DNA of 64,000 bases, taken from positions 1-64,000 of the forward strand of contig NZ_JAPCID010000032.1 in assembly GCF_027587175.1 (NCBI RefSeq), in the 5' to 3' direction. The notes under the pieces are model-generated. The model saw only the letters and a list, made by a program, of their open reading frames with translations. It did not search any database and had not been told where the DNA came from. Shown here in pieces: positions 51,176 to 59,500 of this stretch. The stretch comes from Solirubrobacter deserti (GTDB taxonomy: Bacteria > Actinomycetota > Thermoleophilia > Solirubrobacterales > Solirubrobacteraceae). The number at the start of each line of letters is the position of its first letter. Positions within the stretch are counted from its first letter, which is position 1. A program made the position numbers and the translations under genes.

Positions 51176-51535
51176 ATGCCCGAGTTGATCGAGGGACCGT
51201 CGCGCGTCGAGGCGGCGGGCACCAAGCCGAAGCTGATCGACGAGTACGTCGGCCGGGTGAACACCGGCGAGGCCCGGGTGAGCGTCGCGCACATGCGCTC
51301 GCCCGCCGGCTGGGTCGAGCCGGGGCAGCGTCCCGACTTCGACGAGTACACCGTCGTCCTCAACGGCCGCATCGAAGTCGAGCACGAGGGCGGCACCTTG
51401 TCCGTGCCCGCCGGCCAGGCCGTGCTGACCCGCGCCGGGGAGTGGATCCGCTACTCCACCCCCGAGGGCGCGGAGTACCTCGCCGTCTGCCTGCCCGCGT
51501 TCGCCCCCGACACCGTCCACCGCGACGAGTCGTGA
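51176..51535 (+). CDS. Small cupin-domain protein
   Basis: A 119-residue single cupin: GWVEPGQRPDFDEYTVVLNGRIEVEHEGGTLSVPAGQAVLTRAGEWIRYS. The first cupin motif normally has two His and a Glu; here the His positions are replaced by Gln and Asp (GQRPDFDEY), so metal binding may be altered. Substrate is unknown. The stop overlaps the NAD kinase start by GTGA, an arrangement that suggests coordinate synthesis. Confidence 0.82.
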   Translation: MPELIEGPSRVEAAGTKPKLIDEYVGRVNTGEARVSVAHMRSPAGWVEPGQRPDFDEYTVVLNGRIEVEHEGGTLSVPAGQAVLTRAGEWIRYSTPEGAEYLAVCLPAFAPDTVHRDES

Positions 51536-52401
51536 AGGGCTCCGCCATCGGCGTCGTGGTGCACCCGCGCCGCGACAGCCGCGAGCACATGGGCTGTGTC
51601 GTGCGCTGGGCCGATGGCCACGGGATGGAGGTGCGCACGCTGGTGGAGGCGCGTGACCTCGTGCCCGACGGCGTCCGGACCGTCCCCGAGCACGAGCTCG
51701 CGGTCGACGCCGGCCTGGTGATCGGCCTCGGCGGCGACGGCACGATCCTGCGCGCGCTCAAGCTCGCCACCGCGGAGGACGTCCCCGTGCTGGGCGTCAA
51801 TCTCGGGCGGCTCGCCTTCCTGGCCGAGGTCAACCTCGACGAGCTCGCCATGGCGCTCGACCGCATCGACCGTGGCGAGCACTGGCTCGAGGAGCGCGCC
51901 GTGATGACCGTCAGCGGCACCTGCTTCCCGATGCGGATCAGCTCGTTCAACGACTCCGCCCTCACGCGCATTCCCGGCAACGGCCCCGCGGCCCTGGCCG
52001 TCGAGGTCGAGGGTGAGATCTTCGCGCGCTACACCGCGGACGCGCTCGTGATCGCGACGCCCACCGGCTCCACCGCCTACTCCTTCGCGGCCGGCGGGCC
52101 GATCGTCTCGCCGCGCCACCGTGGTCTGCTGGTGACGCCGGTCGCGCCGCACGCGGCCTTCGACCGTGCCGTGTTCCTGCACCCGGAGGAGCGGCTGCGC
52201 GTGCACGTGCTCGAGCGGTCCGCCCCGCTGCTGCTCGAAGCGGACGGCCAGCGCGTGGCCGAGCTCACGGACGGCGACTGCATCGAGTTCTCGCTCGCCG
52301 ACCACCCGGCCCGCATCCTGCGCCTGCACGCGCAGGGCTTCTACGAGCGCGCCCGCAAGAAGCTCCAGATCACGGACTCGTCCGAGCTGGCGCCGCGCTA
52401 G
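51532..52401 (+). CDS. nadK: NAD kinase
   Basis: The 289-residue enzyme phosphorylates NAD to NADP with ATP or polyphosphate. It shows the family's LVIGLGGDGTILRALKLA (GGDGT), GVNLGRLAFLAEVN, and ADALVIATPTGSTAYSFAAGGPIVSP. GTG 51532 starts within the cupin stop, giving KGSAIGVVVHPRRD, the beginning of the first strand. NADPH supply would serve the fatty-acid and sugar-nucleotide reductases, but the gene is a general one. Its stop shares CTAG with galE's stop on the other strand. Confidence 0.93.
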   Translation: MKGSAIGVVVHPRRDSREHMGCVVRWADGHGMEVRTLVEARDLVPDGVRTVPEHELAVDAGLVIGLGGDGTILRALKLATAEDVPVLGVNLGRLAFLAEVNLDELAMALDRIDRGEHWLEERAVMTVSGTCFPMRISSFNDSALTRIPGNGPAALAVEVEGEIFARYTADALVIATPTGSTAYSFAAGGPIVSPRHRGLLVTPVAPHAAFDRAVFLHPEERLRVHVLERSAPLLLEADGQRVAELTDGDCIEFSLADHPARILRLHAQGFYERARKKLQITDSSELAPR

Positions 52402-53372
52402 TCCGCGTAGCCGCGCGGGTGGGCCTGGAACCACTCCCATGCGTCGCGGACCATGTCCTCCAGCGACTTCGTCGGTTCCCACCCCAGCCGCTCCCGGGCG
52501 CGTTCGATGGCCGCCACCAGGTTCGGCGGGTCACCGGCCCGCCGCGGCCCCTCGAGCACGGTGAAGTCCACCCCCGTCACGGTCTTCGCCGCCGCCACGA
52601 CCTCGCGCACCGAGTAGCCACGCCCCGAGCCCAGGTTGATGATCTCGTGCCGGCCCGGCTCGGCGCGGTCCAGCGCGAGCAGGTGCGCGCGCCCGAGGTC
52701 CTCGACGTGGACGTAGTCGCGGACCGCGCTCCCGTCGGGCGTCGGGTAGTCGGTGCCGTGGATCTCGACGCTGCCGCGGCGGCCGGAGGCGGCCCACAGC
52801 ACGAGCGGGATCAGGTGGGTCTCGGGCTCGTGGTCCTCGCCGAGGTCGCCGCTCGCGCCCGCGACGTTGAAGTAGCGCAGCGAGATCGCGCCCAGGCCGT
52901 GGGCGCGCGCCTCGTCGGCCAGCATGCGATCCATGGCGAGCTTGGAGTTGCCGTAGGCGTTGACCGGCGCGGGCGGCGTGTCCTCGGTGATCGGGACGTG
53001 GGCGGGCTCGCCGTAGGTCGCGCAGGTCGAGGAGGCGACGAGGCGGCGCACGCCGGCGGCGCGCATCGCGTCGAGCAGGTTGAGCGTGGAGACGACGTTG
53101 CCGCGGTGGTAGCGCTGGGGCTCGGCCACGGACTCGGCGACGAGGGCGAGCGCGGCGAAGTGCAGGACGCCGTCGAAGCCGGCGGTGAGCACGCGGGTGG
53201 TCGCCTCTAGGTCGAGCAGGTCGACCGGCTCGAAGCGCACGCCGTCCGGGATCGCGCCGCGGTGGCCGCGGTAGAGCGAGTCGAGCACGGTCACGTCGTC
53301 GCCGCGGTCCCGAAGCTGGCGCGCGGCGATCGAACCGATGTAGCCGGCTCCCCCGGTGACGAGGACTCGCAT
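52398..53372 (-). CDS. galE: UDP-glucose 4-epimerase
   Basis: 324 residues: [87 protein letters not shown] (catalytic Tyr/Lys) and RYFNVAGASGDLGEDHEPETHLIPL. The domain end has GTDYPTPDGSAVRDYVHVEDL. All are diagnostic of GalE, which makes UDP-galactose for surface glycans. ATG 53372 is ten bases after TAGCCT, which overlaps the promoter hexamer of the opposite gene. Confidence 0.95.
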   Translation of the reverse strand: MRVLVTGGAGYIGSIAARQLRDRGDDVTVLDSLYRGHRGAIPDGVRFEPVDLLDLEATTRVLTAGFDGVLHFAALALVAESVAEPQRYHRGNVVSTLNLLDAMRAAGVRRLVASSTCATYGEPAHVPITEDTPPAPVNAYGNSKLAMDRMLADEARAHGLGAISLRYFNVAGASGDLGEDHEPETHLIPLVLWAASGRRGSVEIHGTDYPTPDGSAVRDYVHVEDLGRAHLLALDRAEPGRHEIINLGSGRGYSVREVVAAAKTVTGVDFTVLEGPRRAGDPPNLVAAIERARERLGWEPTKSLEDMVRDAWEWFQAHPRGYAD

Positions 53373-53382
53373 AGGGGCAGCG

Positions 53383-53392
53383 AGGCTAGCGT
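53383..53392. promoter_or_regulatory. Overlapping divergent -10 elements (pair 3)
   Basis: AGGCTAGCGT reads TAGCGT on plus (nine bases before ATG 53402) and TAGCCT on minus (ten bases before ATG 53372), again sharing TA. The arrangement is the same as at 32412 and 51157. Confidence 0.6.
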
Positions 53393-53401
53393 GTGGCGGC
53401 G

Positions 53402-54175
53402 ATGAAGCGGCGAGGGCGGGAGCGACGAGGACGGCCGGCGCCGGCGCCCGTCGCGGTGCGCACCGAGTTCGCCCAGGCGGAGATCGTCGCCGAGGCGTCC
53501 GCGCGGACGCTGTTCCTCGACGGGCGCGAGGCGGGCGTGGTCGATCTCGACGACCCGCGACGGCTCGTGTTCGCCTACATGCGGCGGATCGCGGATCTGA
53601 TCGACGCCTTCCGCCCGTCCGGCTCCGCGATCGACGTGTTCCACGTCGGCGGCGGGGCGTGCGCGCTCCCGCGCTATGTCGAGGTCACGCGGCCGCGCTC
53701 ACGGCAGCTCGTCTGGGAGATCGACCCGGGGGTCGTGGCGCTGGCCCGCGAGCACCTCGGCCTGCGCCACTTCCCGCGCCTGCGCGTGAAGGTCGGGGAC
53801 GCCGCCGAGCTCATCCGGGCCCGGCCCGACCGCTCCGCCGACCTGGTGATCGGGGACGCGTTCGACGGGCCGCACGTGCCCGCGCCGCTTTCCACGCCGG
53901 CGTTCGCCGCCCAGGTGCGACGCGTCCTGCGTCCCGCCGGCGTCTACGCGCTCAACGTGATCGACATCCCGCCGCTGGAGGAGGTCAAGCTCCACGACGC
54001 GCTCCTGCGGGACGCGTTCACGCACGTGGCGTGGGTCGCGCCGCCCGGCGTGCTGCGCGAGCGCGCGCCCGGGAACGTCGTGCTCTTCGGCTCCGACGTG
54101 CCGCTCCCGCTGGACGCGCTCCACCGCGCCGCCGCGGCCGCCGTCCCGCGCGAGCAGCTCCTGGTCAGGGCTTGA
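53402..54175 (+). CDS. Spermidine-synthase-like SAM-fold protein
   Basis: A 257-residue protein in the spermidine synthase fold: VVDLDDPRRLVFAYMRRIADLI, FHVGGGACALPRYVEVTRPRSRQLVWEIDPGVVALAREHL (nucleotide site), DAAELIRARPDRSADLVIGDAFDGPHVP and the IPPLEEV loop. True synthases have D-A-R/D-D at the putrescine site; here GDAFDG resembles the non-polyamine branch seen in many actinobacteria. The role is unknown. The first 20 residues are Arg-rich. ATG 53402 is chosen over GTG 53393 by the promoter distance. Confidence 0.78.
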   Translation: MKRRGRERRGRPAPAPVAVRTEFAQAEIVAEASARTLFLDGREAGVVDLDDPRRLVFAYMRRIADLIDAFRPSGSAIDVFHVGGGACALPRYVEVTRPRSRQLVWEIDPGVVALAREHLGLRHFPRLRVKVGDAAELIRARPDRSADLVIGDAFDGPHVPAPLSTPAFAAQVRRVLRPAGVYALNVIDIPPLEEVKLHDALLRDAFTHVAWVAPPGVLRERAPGNVVLFGSDVPLPLDALHRAAAAAVPREQLLVRA

Positions 54176-54878
54176 CCGCGACGCCGATCACCGACGTCCC
54201 CGCCGGCCAGACCTTGCGCGCGGCGGAGGTCGCCGAGCCCAACGCGATGAAGGCCTGGTTGACCAGCGGCGGCAGGTCCGGGAACTCCGCCGACTGATCG
54301 ACGTCCGCGGCCCGCCGGCGCTTGCGCAGAAGGCCCGCCGGGATCATCTCCGGGAACAGGTACGAGAGCTCCTGCACGCGCAGGCCGGCGGCCTCGATCG
54401 GCGCCCGCAGCGTGTTCTTCCTGTAGCGCCGGTAGTGCCCCAGTGCCGTGTCCCAGCCCGACCACAGCGACGGCAGCGCCGGCACGGTGACCACGATCGT
54501 CGCGCCCGGGTCCATCCTGGCCGCGAGCTCGGCCATGAACGTGAAGTCGTTCTCCTGGTGCTCGAGCACGTCGAGCAGCGCGAGGTAGCCCGCGCCGTCG
54601 TAGTGGGCGGCCGCGTTGAGGTTGGCCTCGCGGCCGAACTCGGCCTCCAGGTGCGTGACCAGCGACTCCAGCGGCTCCACGAACCGGTACTGCGCCTGCG
54701 GGCGGTCCTCGCGCAGGTAGTGGCCCGCCAGACCGATGCCGGCGCCGACGTCCACGAACGTGAACGGCCCGCCGGCCGGCAGGAACTCGCGTACGGCGCG
54801 CCAGCGCACGCGCTGCCAGAAGAACTCGCGCGACTGCTCGAGCTGGCGGTGCAGGTGGGACTCGAGCGCGTCGCTCAC
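54165..54878 (-). CDS. SAM-dependent methyltransferase
   Basis: The 237-residue protein from GTG 54878 has FTFVDVGAGIGLAGHYLRE (SAM site), YLALLDVLEHQENDFTFMAELAARMDPGATIVVTVPAL and a LGHYRRYRKNTL loop typical of the Methyltransf_23 group that works with GT2 enzymes on membrane-bound sugars. The start is in the stop of the GT2 gene upstream (GTGA). Its 3' end overlaps the opposing spermidine-synthase-like gene by 11 bases. Confidence 0.83.
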   Translation of the reverse strand: MSDALESHLHRQLEQSREFFWQRVRWRAVREFLPAGGPFTFVDVGAGIGLAGHYLREDRPQAQYRFVEPLESLVTHLEAEFGREANLNAAAHYDGAGYLALLDVLEHQENDFTFMAELAARMDPGATIVVTVPALPSLWSGWDTALGHYRRYRKNTLRAPIEAAGLRVQELSYLFPEMIPAGLLRKRRRAADVDQSAEFPDLPPLVNQAFIALGSATSAARKVWPAGTSVIGVAVKP

Positions 54879-55777
54879 GGTCTTCGCTCCAGCTGGGCGA
54901 GCGAGATCGCCCGGTTCTGGGCGAACACCGAGAACAGCAGCACGAGGTTCCCCATCGCGGTGAAGGACAGCACGATCATCAGCAGCAGCGTGTACGTCGC
55001 CCAGCCCGGAATGGCCTCGTCGGTGAAGAGCTTGACCAGGATCACGCTGAACGCGGCCAGCGCCGTGAGCGCGAGCGTCACCGTGAACGTGATCAGGGCG
55101 CGGAGCACGATCCGGTCGGTGAACGGCATCAGCATCGAGAGCCCGTGCAGCAGCAGCTTGCTGTAGCCCATCTTCGAGCGGCCCGCGTAGCGCTCCCCGC
55201 GCGCGCACGGGACATAGGCGACCGGCAGGTTGAGCGCGATCAGCGCCGCGGAGTAGCTGAGGTCGAATTGCGGGTGCGAGAGCAGATGGCGGGCCACCCA
55301 CCCGCGGTATGCGGCGAAGTTGCCCGTGCGCACCACCACGCCGGTGAGCAGCCGGAAGCCGAGCTTGAAGAAGAAGTAGCCGACCCGGAACAGCGGCGGC
55401 TCCGAGCGCGACGTGCGGCGGGCCATCACGATCGCGCGTTCGCTCGTCTCCGCGCGCAGCTCGTCGATCAGGCGCGGGAGATCCTCGGGCTTGTCCTCGC
55501 CGTCGGCGTCCAGCGTCACGATCACGTCTTCGTCCCGGATCTCGGGCGCCATGGTGCGGATGGCGTAGACGAGCGCCCGCTGATGGCCGAGGTTGAACGG
55601 CGGCTCGACGACGTCGACGTCGTCGAGCTCGTGCAGCGCCGCGATGGCCGGATCACGCCCGGCGCTGTCGTCGGCCACGACGATCCGCGCACCGTGCTGC
55701 GCGAGCCGCTCGCGCAGGATCAGAAACGACGGCACGTCGAAGTAGACCGGCGTGAAGATCCAGAGCCGGCTCGTCAC
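54875..55777 (-). CDS. GT2 glycosyltransferase with two C-terminal membrane helices
   Basis: The 300-residue protein has RLWIFTPVYFDVPSFLILRERL, RIVVADDSAGRD, NLGHQRALVYAIRTM, VIVTLDADGEDKPEDLPRLI (metal site DADGED) and KMGYSKLLLHGLSMLMPF. Two helices follow (ALITFTVTLALTALAAFSVIL, LLLMIVLSFTAMGNLVLLFSV). This layout is that of polyprenyl-phosphate transferases of the GtrB/ArnC class. It forms a two-gene operon with the methyltransferase. TAGAAC seven bases before GTG 55777 is an imperfect -10 candidate. Confidence 0.87.
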   Translation of the reverse strand: MTSRLWIFTPVYFDVPSFLILRERLAQHGARIVVADDSAGRDPAIAALHELDDVDVVEPPFNLGHQRALVYAIRTMAPEIRDEDVIVTLDADGEDKPEDLPRLIDELRAETSERAIVMARRTSRSEPPLFRVGYFFFKLGFRLLTGVVVRTGNFAAYRGWVARHLLSHPQFDLSYSAALIALNLPVAYVPCARGERYAGRSKMGYSKLLLHGLSMLMPFTDRIVLRALITFTVTLALTALAAFSVILVKLFTDEAIPGWATYTLLLMIVLSFTAMGNLVLLFSVFAQNRAISLAQLERRP

Positions 55778-55820
55778 GGCGCCCGTTCTACCAGAGGCGC
55801 CGGTTGACGCGGGCGGGGCG

Positions 55821-56903
55821 CTACCGGACGCGGATGGTGCCCGTCATGCCCCGGTGCAGCGTGCACGCGTAGCTGACGGTGCCGTTCTTGGTGAACGTGC
55901 GCTTGAAGGTGCCCTTGGTCATGACCTTGGACTTGAAGCCTGAGCCGACGACGTCGTGGCCGTGCTTGCCGACCCAGCGCCAGGTCACCGTGCCGCCGCG
56001 GGCGACGGTGGCCGTCTTCGGGGTGAAGACGTTGTCGCCGACGTTGACCGTGACGCGCTTGCGCGCGATCGACGCCTTGCTCCTGGCCGCCGGGCGCAGC
56101 GTGACGGTGCGGGTCGTCGTGGTGCCCTCCACGGTGAAGCGGACCGTGACCTTCAGGCGGCCGAGCCGGTTGAGCGCGGCCTTGCCCTTCGCGTTGAGGG
56201 CGAGGCTGAACTTCTTCGTCGCGCCGGCGGCGACGGAGTAGGTCGCGCGGCCGACGCGCGTCGGCTTGGCCCTCGCCTTCAGCGCCGCGAGCGTCTCCAC
56301 GGTCACCGCGGCGCCCGCCGAGCCGCCCTTGATCGAGCCTGCGACGGCCTGGCCGCGCTGGGAGGCGGCGACCGTGAGCGTGGGCGCGGTGGCGGCGCCG
56401 GGCGCCGGGCCGGTCGTGTCGGTGGGGCCGCCGCCCGCGGGCGGGTTCGCGCCGCCGGCCGGGACCGTGGCCGTCGGGGTCGGAGTGGGCGTGCTCGTGG
56501 ACGGCAGAGAGCCGTCGGCGTTCGCGACCGTGACCTTGCCCGTCATCGTGACGTGGTCGTCGCACACGAACTGGTACACGCCGGGCTGGGAGAACGTGCA
56601 CTCCCCGGCCCAGCCGACGTCCTCGGACGTGGCCGGCAGGACGCGGCCCGTGGGTCCGGCGCCGTCACCCGCGGTCTGTGTGCAGACGACGCCGTCACGC
56701 TCGAAGCGCACGTTGTGAGCTTCGTTGCCCTGCTCGTAGGAGAACTTCAGCTTGCCGTTGAGCGCCAGCGTGGAGCTCCCGGGCGTGAAGAGGTTGTCGG
56801 TGACCGCGATGTCGATCGACGCCTGCGGCGTCTGCGCCTGCGCGATCGCGACCGCACCTGCGAACACCGCGATGATCACTGCCCCGAGTCGTACAACGGC
56901 CAT
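55821..56903 (-). CDS. Secreted protein with two blue-copper (cupredoxin) domains
   Basis: Signal peptide AVVRLGAVIIAVFAGAVAIAQA, then a plastocyanin-like domain (about 27-130): VTDNLFTPGSSTLALNGKLKF, AHNVRF (His) and FVCDDHVTMTG (Cys, His, Met). A Ser/Thr/Pro and Gly-rich linker (about 135-175) and a beta-rich central part follow. The C-terminal cupredoxin (about 285-360) has KHGHDVVG and YACTLHRGMTG. Both domains keep all four type-1 copper ligands (His, Cys, His, Met). It likely carries electrons at the cell surface. 360 residues. A TAGGAT at 56946-56951 on the minus strand is a possible -10. Confidence 0.88.
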   Translation of the reverse strand: MAVVRLGAVIIAVFAGAVAIAQAQTPQASIDIAVTDNLFTPGSSTLALNGKLKFSYEQGNEAHNVRFERDGVVCTQTAGDGAGPTGRVLPATSEDVGWAGECTFSQPGVYQFVCDDHVTMTGKVTVANADGSLPSTSTPTPTPTATVPAGGANPPAGGGPTDTTGPAPGAATAPTLTVAASQRGQAVAGSIKGGSAGAAVTVETLAALKARAKPTRVGRATYSVAAGATKKFSLALNAKGKAALNRLGRLKVTVRFTVEGTTTTRTVTLRPAARSKASIARKRVTVNVGDNVFTPKTATVARGGTVTWRWVGKHGHDVVGSGFKSKVMTKGTFKRTFTKNGTVSYACTLHRGMTGTIRVR

Positions 56904-57002
56904 GCCGAACCTCTCGTCAAGGTACCTTTACAAGCTTCGTCCGGGATCCTAGCTGGCCGGATTGCCGGGGTATACGCACCGCGACCGCGCTAGGTTGAAC
57001 GG

Positions 57003-57179
57003 ATGGCCGACGCCACCCAGTCCCTGCTCGCGGCCGGCTTCGTCGAGACGGTCTTCCACTGCCCGGCCTGCGGCGTCTCCGGCATGTCGCTCTCGCGCCC
57101 GGCCGCGCTGCTCGACCGCACCTGCGCCGACTGCAACGAGCCCGTCGTCACGACGGTGCTGGACCGCTTCGCCCGCTAG
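57003..57179 (+). CDS. 58-residue zinc-ribbon-like protein
   Basis: The short frame reads ADATQSLLAAGFVETVFHCP and on, with two CxxC pairs (CPAC and CADC) 27 residues apart, as in a small zinc ribbon. It ends in RFAR and a TAG at 57179. ATG 57003 follows TAGGTT by six bases. Codon use is GC3-rich like its neighbours. The zinc pattern and the clean start support a real gene; no function is known. It is divergent from the cupredoxin gene. Confidence 0.6.
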   Translation: MADATQSLLAAGFVETVFHCPACGVSGMSLSRPAALLDRTCADCNEPVVTTVLDRFAR

Positions 57180-57224
57180 CGCGCCGGTGTTTCACCGCCG
57201 GTCCGCGATGAGCAGACCGACGGC

Positions 57225-57500
57225 ATGGGACGCGACGACGACAACATCGGAACGGGCACGTCGGGTCGTTCGACCGACGTCGGCGGCAGCCACAGCGGCG
57301 GCAAGGCGGGAGACGATCCCGCGGACGCCCTGCGCAACCCCGATCCGGACATCGAGCACGACGCGCAGGGCGACGCGTCGAGCAGCGGCCCCGACAGCGG
57401 CACGCCGGACGACCTAAAGCCGGGCAAGCGCCGCACGATCGGGCAGGACGAGGACGCCGGGGCGAGCAGCGGCGTGCCGGGCGAGACCGCGAGCGACTGA
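57225..57500 (+). CDS. 91-residue hydrophilic, probably disordered protein
   Basis: The sequence is rich in Gly, Asp, Ser and Pro with no hydrophobic core (GTGTSGRSTDVGGSHSGGKA, then DPADALRNPDPDIEHDAQGD). It resembles small stress- or desiccation-type proteins in composition only. It starts at ATG 57225, 45 bases after the zinc-ribbon gene, on the same strand. The reading frame has the composition of a real acidic protein, not of antisense noise, which here is Arg-rich. Function unknown. Confidence 0.55.
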   Translation: MGRDDDNIGTGTSGRSTDVGGSHSGGKAGDDPADALRNPDPDIEHDAQGDASSSGPDSGTPDDLKPGKRRTIGQDEDAGASSGVPGETASD

Positions 57501-57749
57501 CTCGGCGACTCGCCGGTCAGCGCACGAACCACGCACAAACCGGGGAATTGCGGGGCGGCGCGACGGTGCCGGCGAGCACTTCCATCGGCGCGCGAGATGG
57601 TTGATCATGCACGGGCCGCTTCCTCCTCTCAATGGCGGGGCCGCGCCCGCCGACACGGGCGCGGCGCTCCGCCCGTGGCGGTTGTCCGCCACACGGCTGG
57701 GCGGGCACCTCCCTATCGCCGAGGCGCGCGCTCCCGGAAGCTCGACGGC

Positions 57750-58172
57750 ATGGACCTGCATGCCCTCGAGATCAGCTTCGACCTTGTCGCCCCGCGCGGC
57801 GACGAGCTCGTGGAGCGCTTCTACGCCGACCTGTTCGCGACCGCGCCCGCGGTCGTCCCGCTGTTCGCCGACACCGACATGGCCCGCCAGCGCCAGATGC
57901 TGCTGTCCGCGCTCGTGCTGCTGCGCCGCAGCCTGCGCAACCTGGAGGCGATCGTCCCGACGCTGCGCGAGCTCGGCGCCCGCCACGTTGCCTATGGCGC
58001 ACGCTCCGCGCACTACCCGATCGTGGGCAGCGTCCTGATCGGCGCGATGGCCGAAGTGGCCGGCGACGCGTGGATGCCTGAGTACACGCGCGCGTGGAGC
58101 GAGGCCTTCGAGCTGATCGCGCAGACGATGATCGAGGGCGCCGCCGAGGTCCGGATCGCCGCGGCGGCTTAA
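57750..58172 (+). CDS. Single-domain globin
   Basis: A 140-residue haemoglobin of the flavohaemoglobin-domain type: LVERFYADLFATAPAVVPLFADTD holds the B10 Tyr and CD1 Phe. MARQRQMLLSAL has Gln at E7, and ARHVAYGARSAHYPIVGSVLIGAM has the proximal His (RHVAYG) and the YPIVG end. It should bind oxygen or nitric oxide. No reductase domain follows, so it relies on separate electron donors. I start at ATG 57750 with GGAAG eight bases upstream; frames open before it are low-quality Arg-rich sequence. The 249-base gap 57501-57749 before it shows no other clear feature. Confidence 0.87.
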   Translation: MDLHALEISFDLVAPRGDELVERFYADLFATAPAVVPLFADTDMARQRQMLLSALVLLRRSLRNLEAIVPTLRELGARHVAYGARSAHYPIVGSVLIGAMAEVAGDAWMPEYTRAWSEAFELIAQTMIEGAAEVRIAAAA

Positions 58173-58178
58173 CGCCGA

Positions 58179-58202
58179 AGGGCCGGCACGACGGCCGGCC
58201 CT
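58179..58202. terminator. Bidirectional hairpin between globin and protease genes
   Basis: AGGGCCGGC pairs perfectly with GCCGGCCCT around a six-base loop. It lies in the 53-base gap between two convergent genes, where a shared terminator is expected. No U-tract. Confidence 0.62.
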
Positions 58203-58225
58203 CCAGCTCCTCCCACGACGGCGGG

Positions 58226-59338
58226 CTACCAGCCGCCGCCGAAGCCGGGCACCTCAGGCTGCTGGGGCTGCTCCTGGGTCTGCGTCTGGGTCGTCGTCGG
58301 GCGCTCGCCGAGCTTGACCGTGAGCGTCTGCTGCTCGCCGTTGCGCGTGATCTTCAGCTCGACCGAGTCGCCGGCCTTGTGGTCGTCGACGAGCGAGGAC
58401 AGCGCGCTCGAGTCGTCGACGCTCTTGCCGCCGAGCTCGGTGATCACGTCGCCCTGCTGCAGTCCGGCCTCCGCGGCGGGGCCGCCCGCCGTGACCGTGC
58501 CGACCTGTGCGCCGGCGCCGTTGGCGTCACCGGTCTGCACGCCGAGGTAGGCGTGGCTGACCTTGCCGCTCGCGCGCAGCTGGTCGACCACCGACTTGAC
58601 CGTGTTGGACGGGATCGCGAAGCCGATGCCGACGTTGCCGGCCTGCCCGCTCGCCGTCGAGCCCGTGGACTCGATCTGCGAGTTGACGCCGATCACCTGG
58701 CCCTGGGCGTTGAACAGCGGGCCGCCCGAGTTGCCGGGATTGATCGCCGCGTCGGTCTGGATGACGTCGTCGATCGAGAAGCCGTTGGGCGAGGAGATCT
58801 CGCGCTGCAGCGCGCTCACCACGCCGACCGTGAGCGTGCGGTCCAGGCCGAAGGGGTTGCCGATGGCGTACGCGTCGTCGCCGACCTCGACCGAGCTCGA
58901 ATCAGCGAGTTCGAGCGCCTTCAGGTTGCTGGCGCTGACCTTCAGCAGCGCCAGGTCGGTCGAGGCGTCCTCGCCGACGAGCTCGGCGTTGAGCGTCTTG
59001 CCGTCGCCGACCTTGGCCTTGATCTGGCCGTTCGCGCCCTCGATCACGTGCGCGTTGGTGACGATGTAGCCGTCGCTGGAGATCACGAAGCCCGAGCCCG
59101 TGCCCGAGCCGGTCGTGATGTAGGCGACCGAGTCCTTGGAGGCCTGGTAGACGTCGTGCGGGGACAGGGCGGTCCCCGTTGCGGTGGCGGTGGCGGCCAC
59201 CGGCCGCGTGTTCGTGACGGTCTGGACGGAGGGGGAGTCGTCGTGCAGTGCGGTGGTAGCGACGGCGCCCGCGCCACCGCCGATCACCGCCGCGGCGGCG
59301 AGGGGGAGGAGGGGCTTCACAAGCTTCATGCTCAGCAT
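58226..59338 (-). CDS. htrA: HtrA/DegP-type serine protease with PDZ domain
   Basis: 370 residues: a short N-terminal membrane anchor (LVKPLLPLAAAAVIGGGAGA), a Thr/Ala linker, then the trypsin-like domain. The catalytic triad is seen in GYIVTNAHVIEG (His), DASTDLALLKV (Asp) and AINPGNSGGPLF (Ser). A PDZ domain follows (HAYLGVQTGD, GGPAAEAGLQQGDVITELGG), then a Gln/Thr/Pro-rich tail ending GFGGGW. It would cut misfolded proteins outside the membrane. ATG 59329 is another possible start, three codons in. The 162-base leader region 59339-59500 contains AT-rich TTATTAA on this strand, a possible -10. Confidence 0.93.
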   Translation of the reverse strand: MLSMKLVKPLLPLAAAAVIGGGAGAVATTALHDDSPSVQTVTNTRPVAATATATGTALSPHDVYQASKDSVAYITTGSGTGSGFVISSDGYIVTNAHVIEGANGQIKAKVGDGKTLNAELVGEDASTDLALLKVSASNLKALELADSSSVEVGDDAYAIGNPFGLDRTLTVGVVSALQREISSPNGFSIDDVIQTDAAINPGNSGGPLFNAQGQVIGVNSQIESTGSTASGQAGNVGIGFAIPSNTVKSVVDQLRASGKVSHAYLGVQTGDANGAGAQVGTVTAGGPAAEAGLQQGDVITELGGKSVDDSSALSSLVDDHKAGDSVELKITRNGEQQTLTVKLGERPTTTQTQTQEQPQQPEVPGFGGGW

Positions 59339-59500
59339 GGTCGTCCCGGCCCCTGAGCGCTTCCTTCGCGGTCGCTAAGCCGTCCTTCGCGCGTTAATAA
59401 GAAGCTCGCAAACCACGAGCCTCCCGGTCGCTGAACGCACCGCGGGCATGTCAGGTGGAGGCGACGGCATCCCGATGATGAGCAGTCCCGTAGTGTTGAC

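Noticed and set aside
56904-57002. Search for a riboswitch or small RNA upstream of the cupredoxin gene
   Set aside because: Only a small AAGGTACCTT palindrome and possible -10 hexamers are seen; no conserved riboswitch core.
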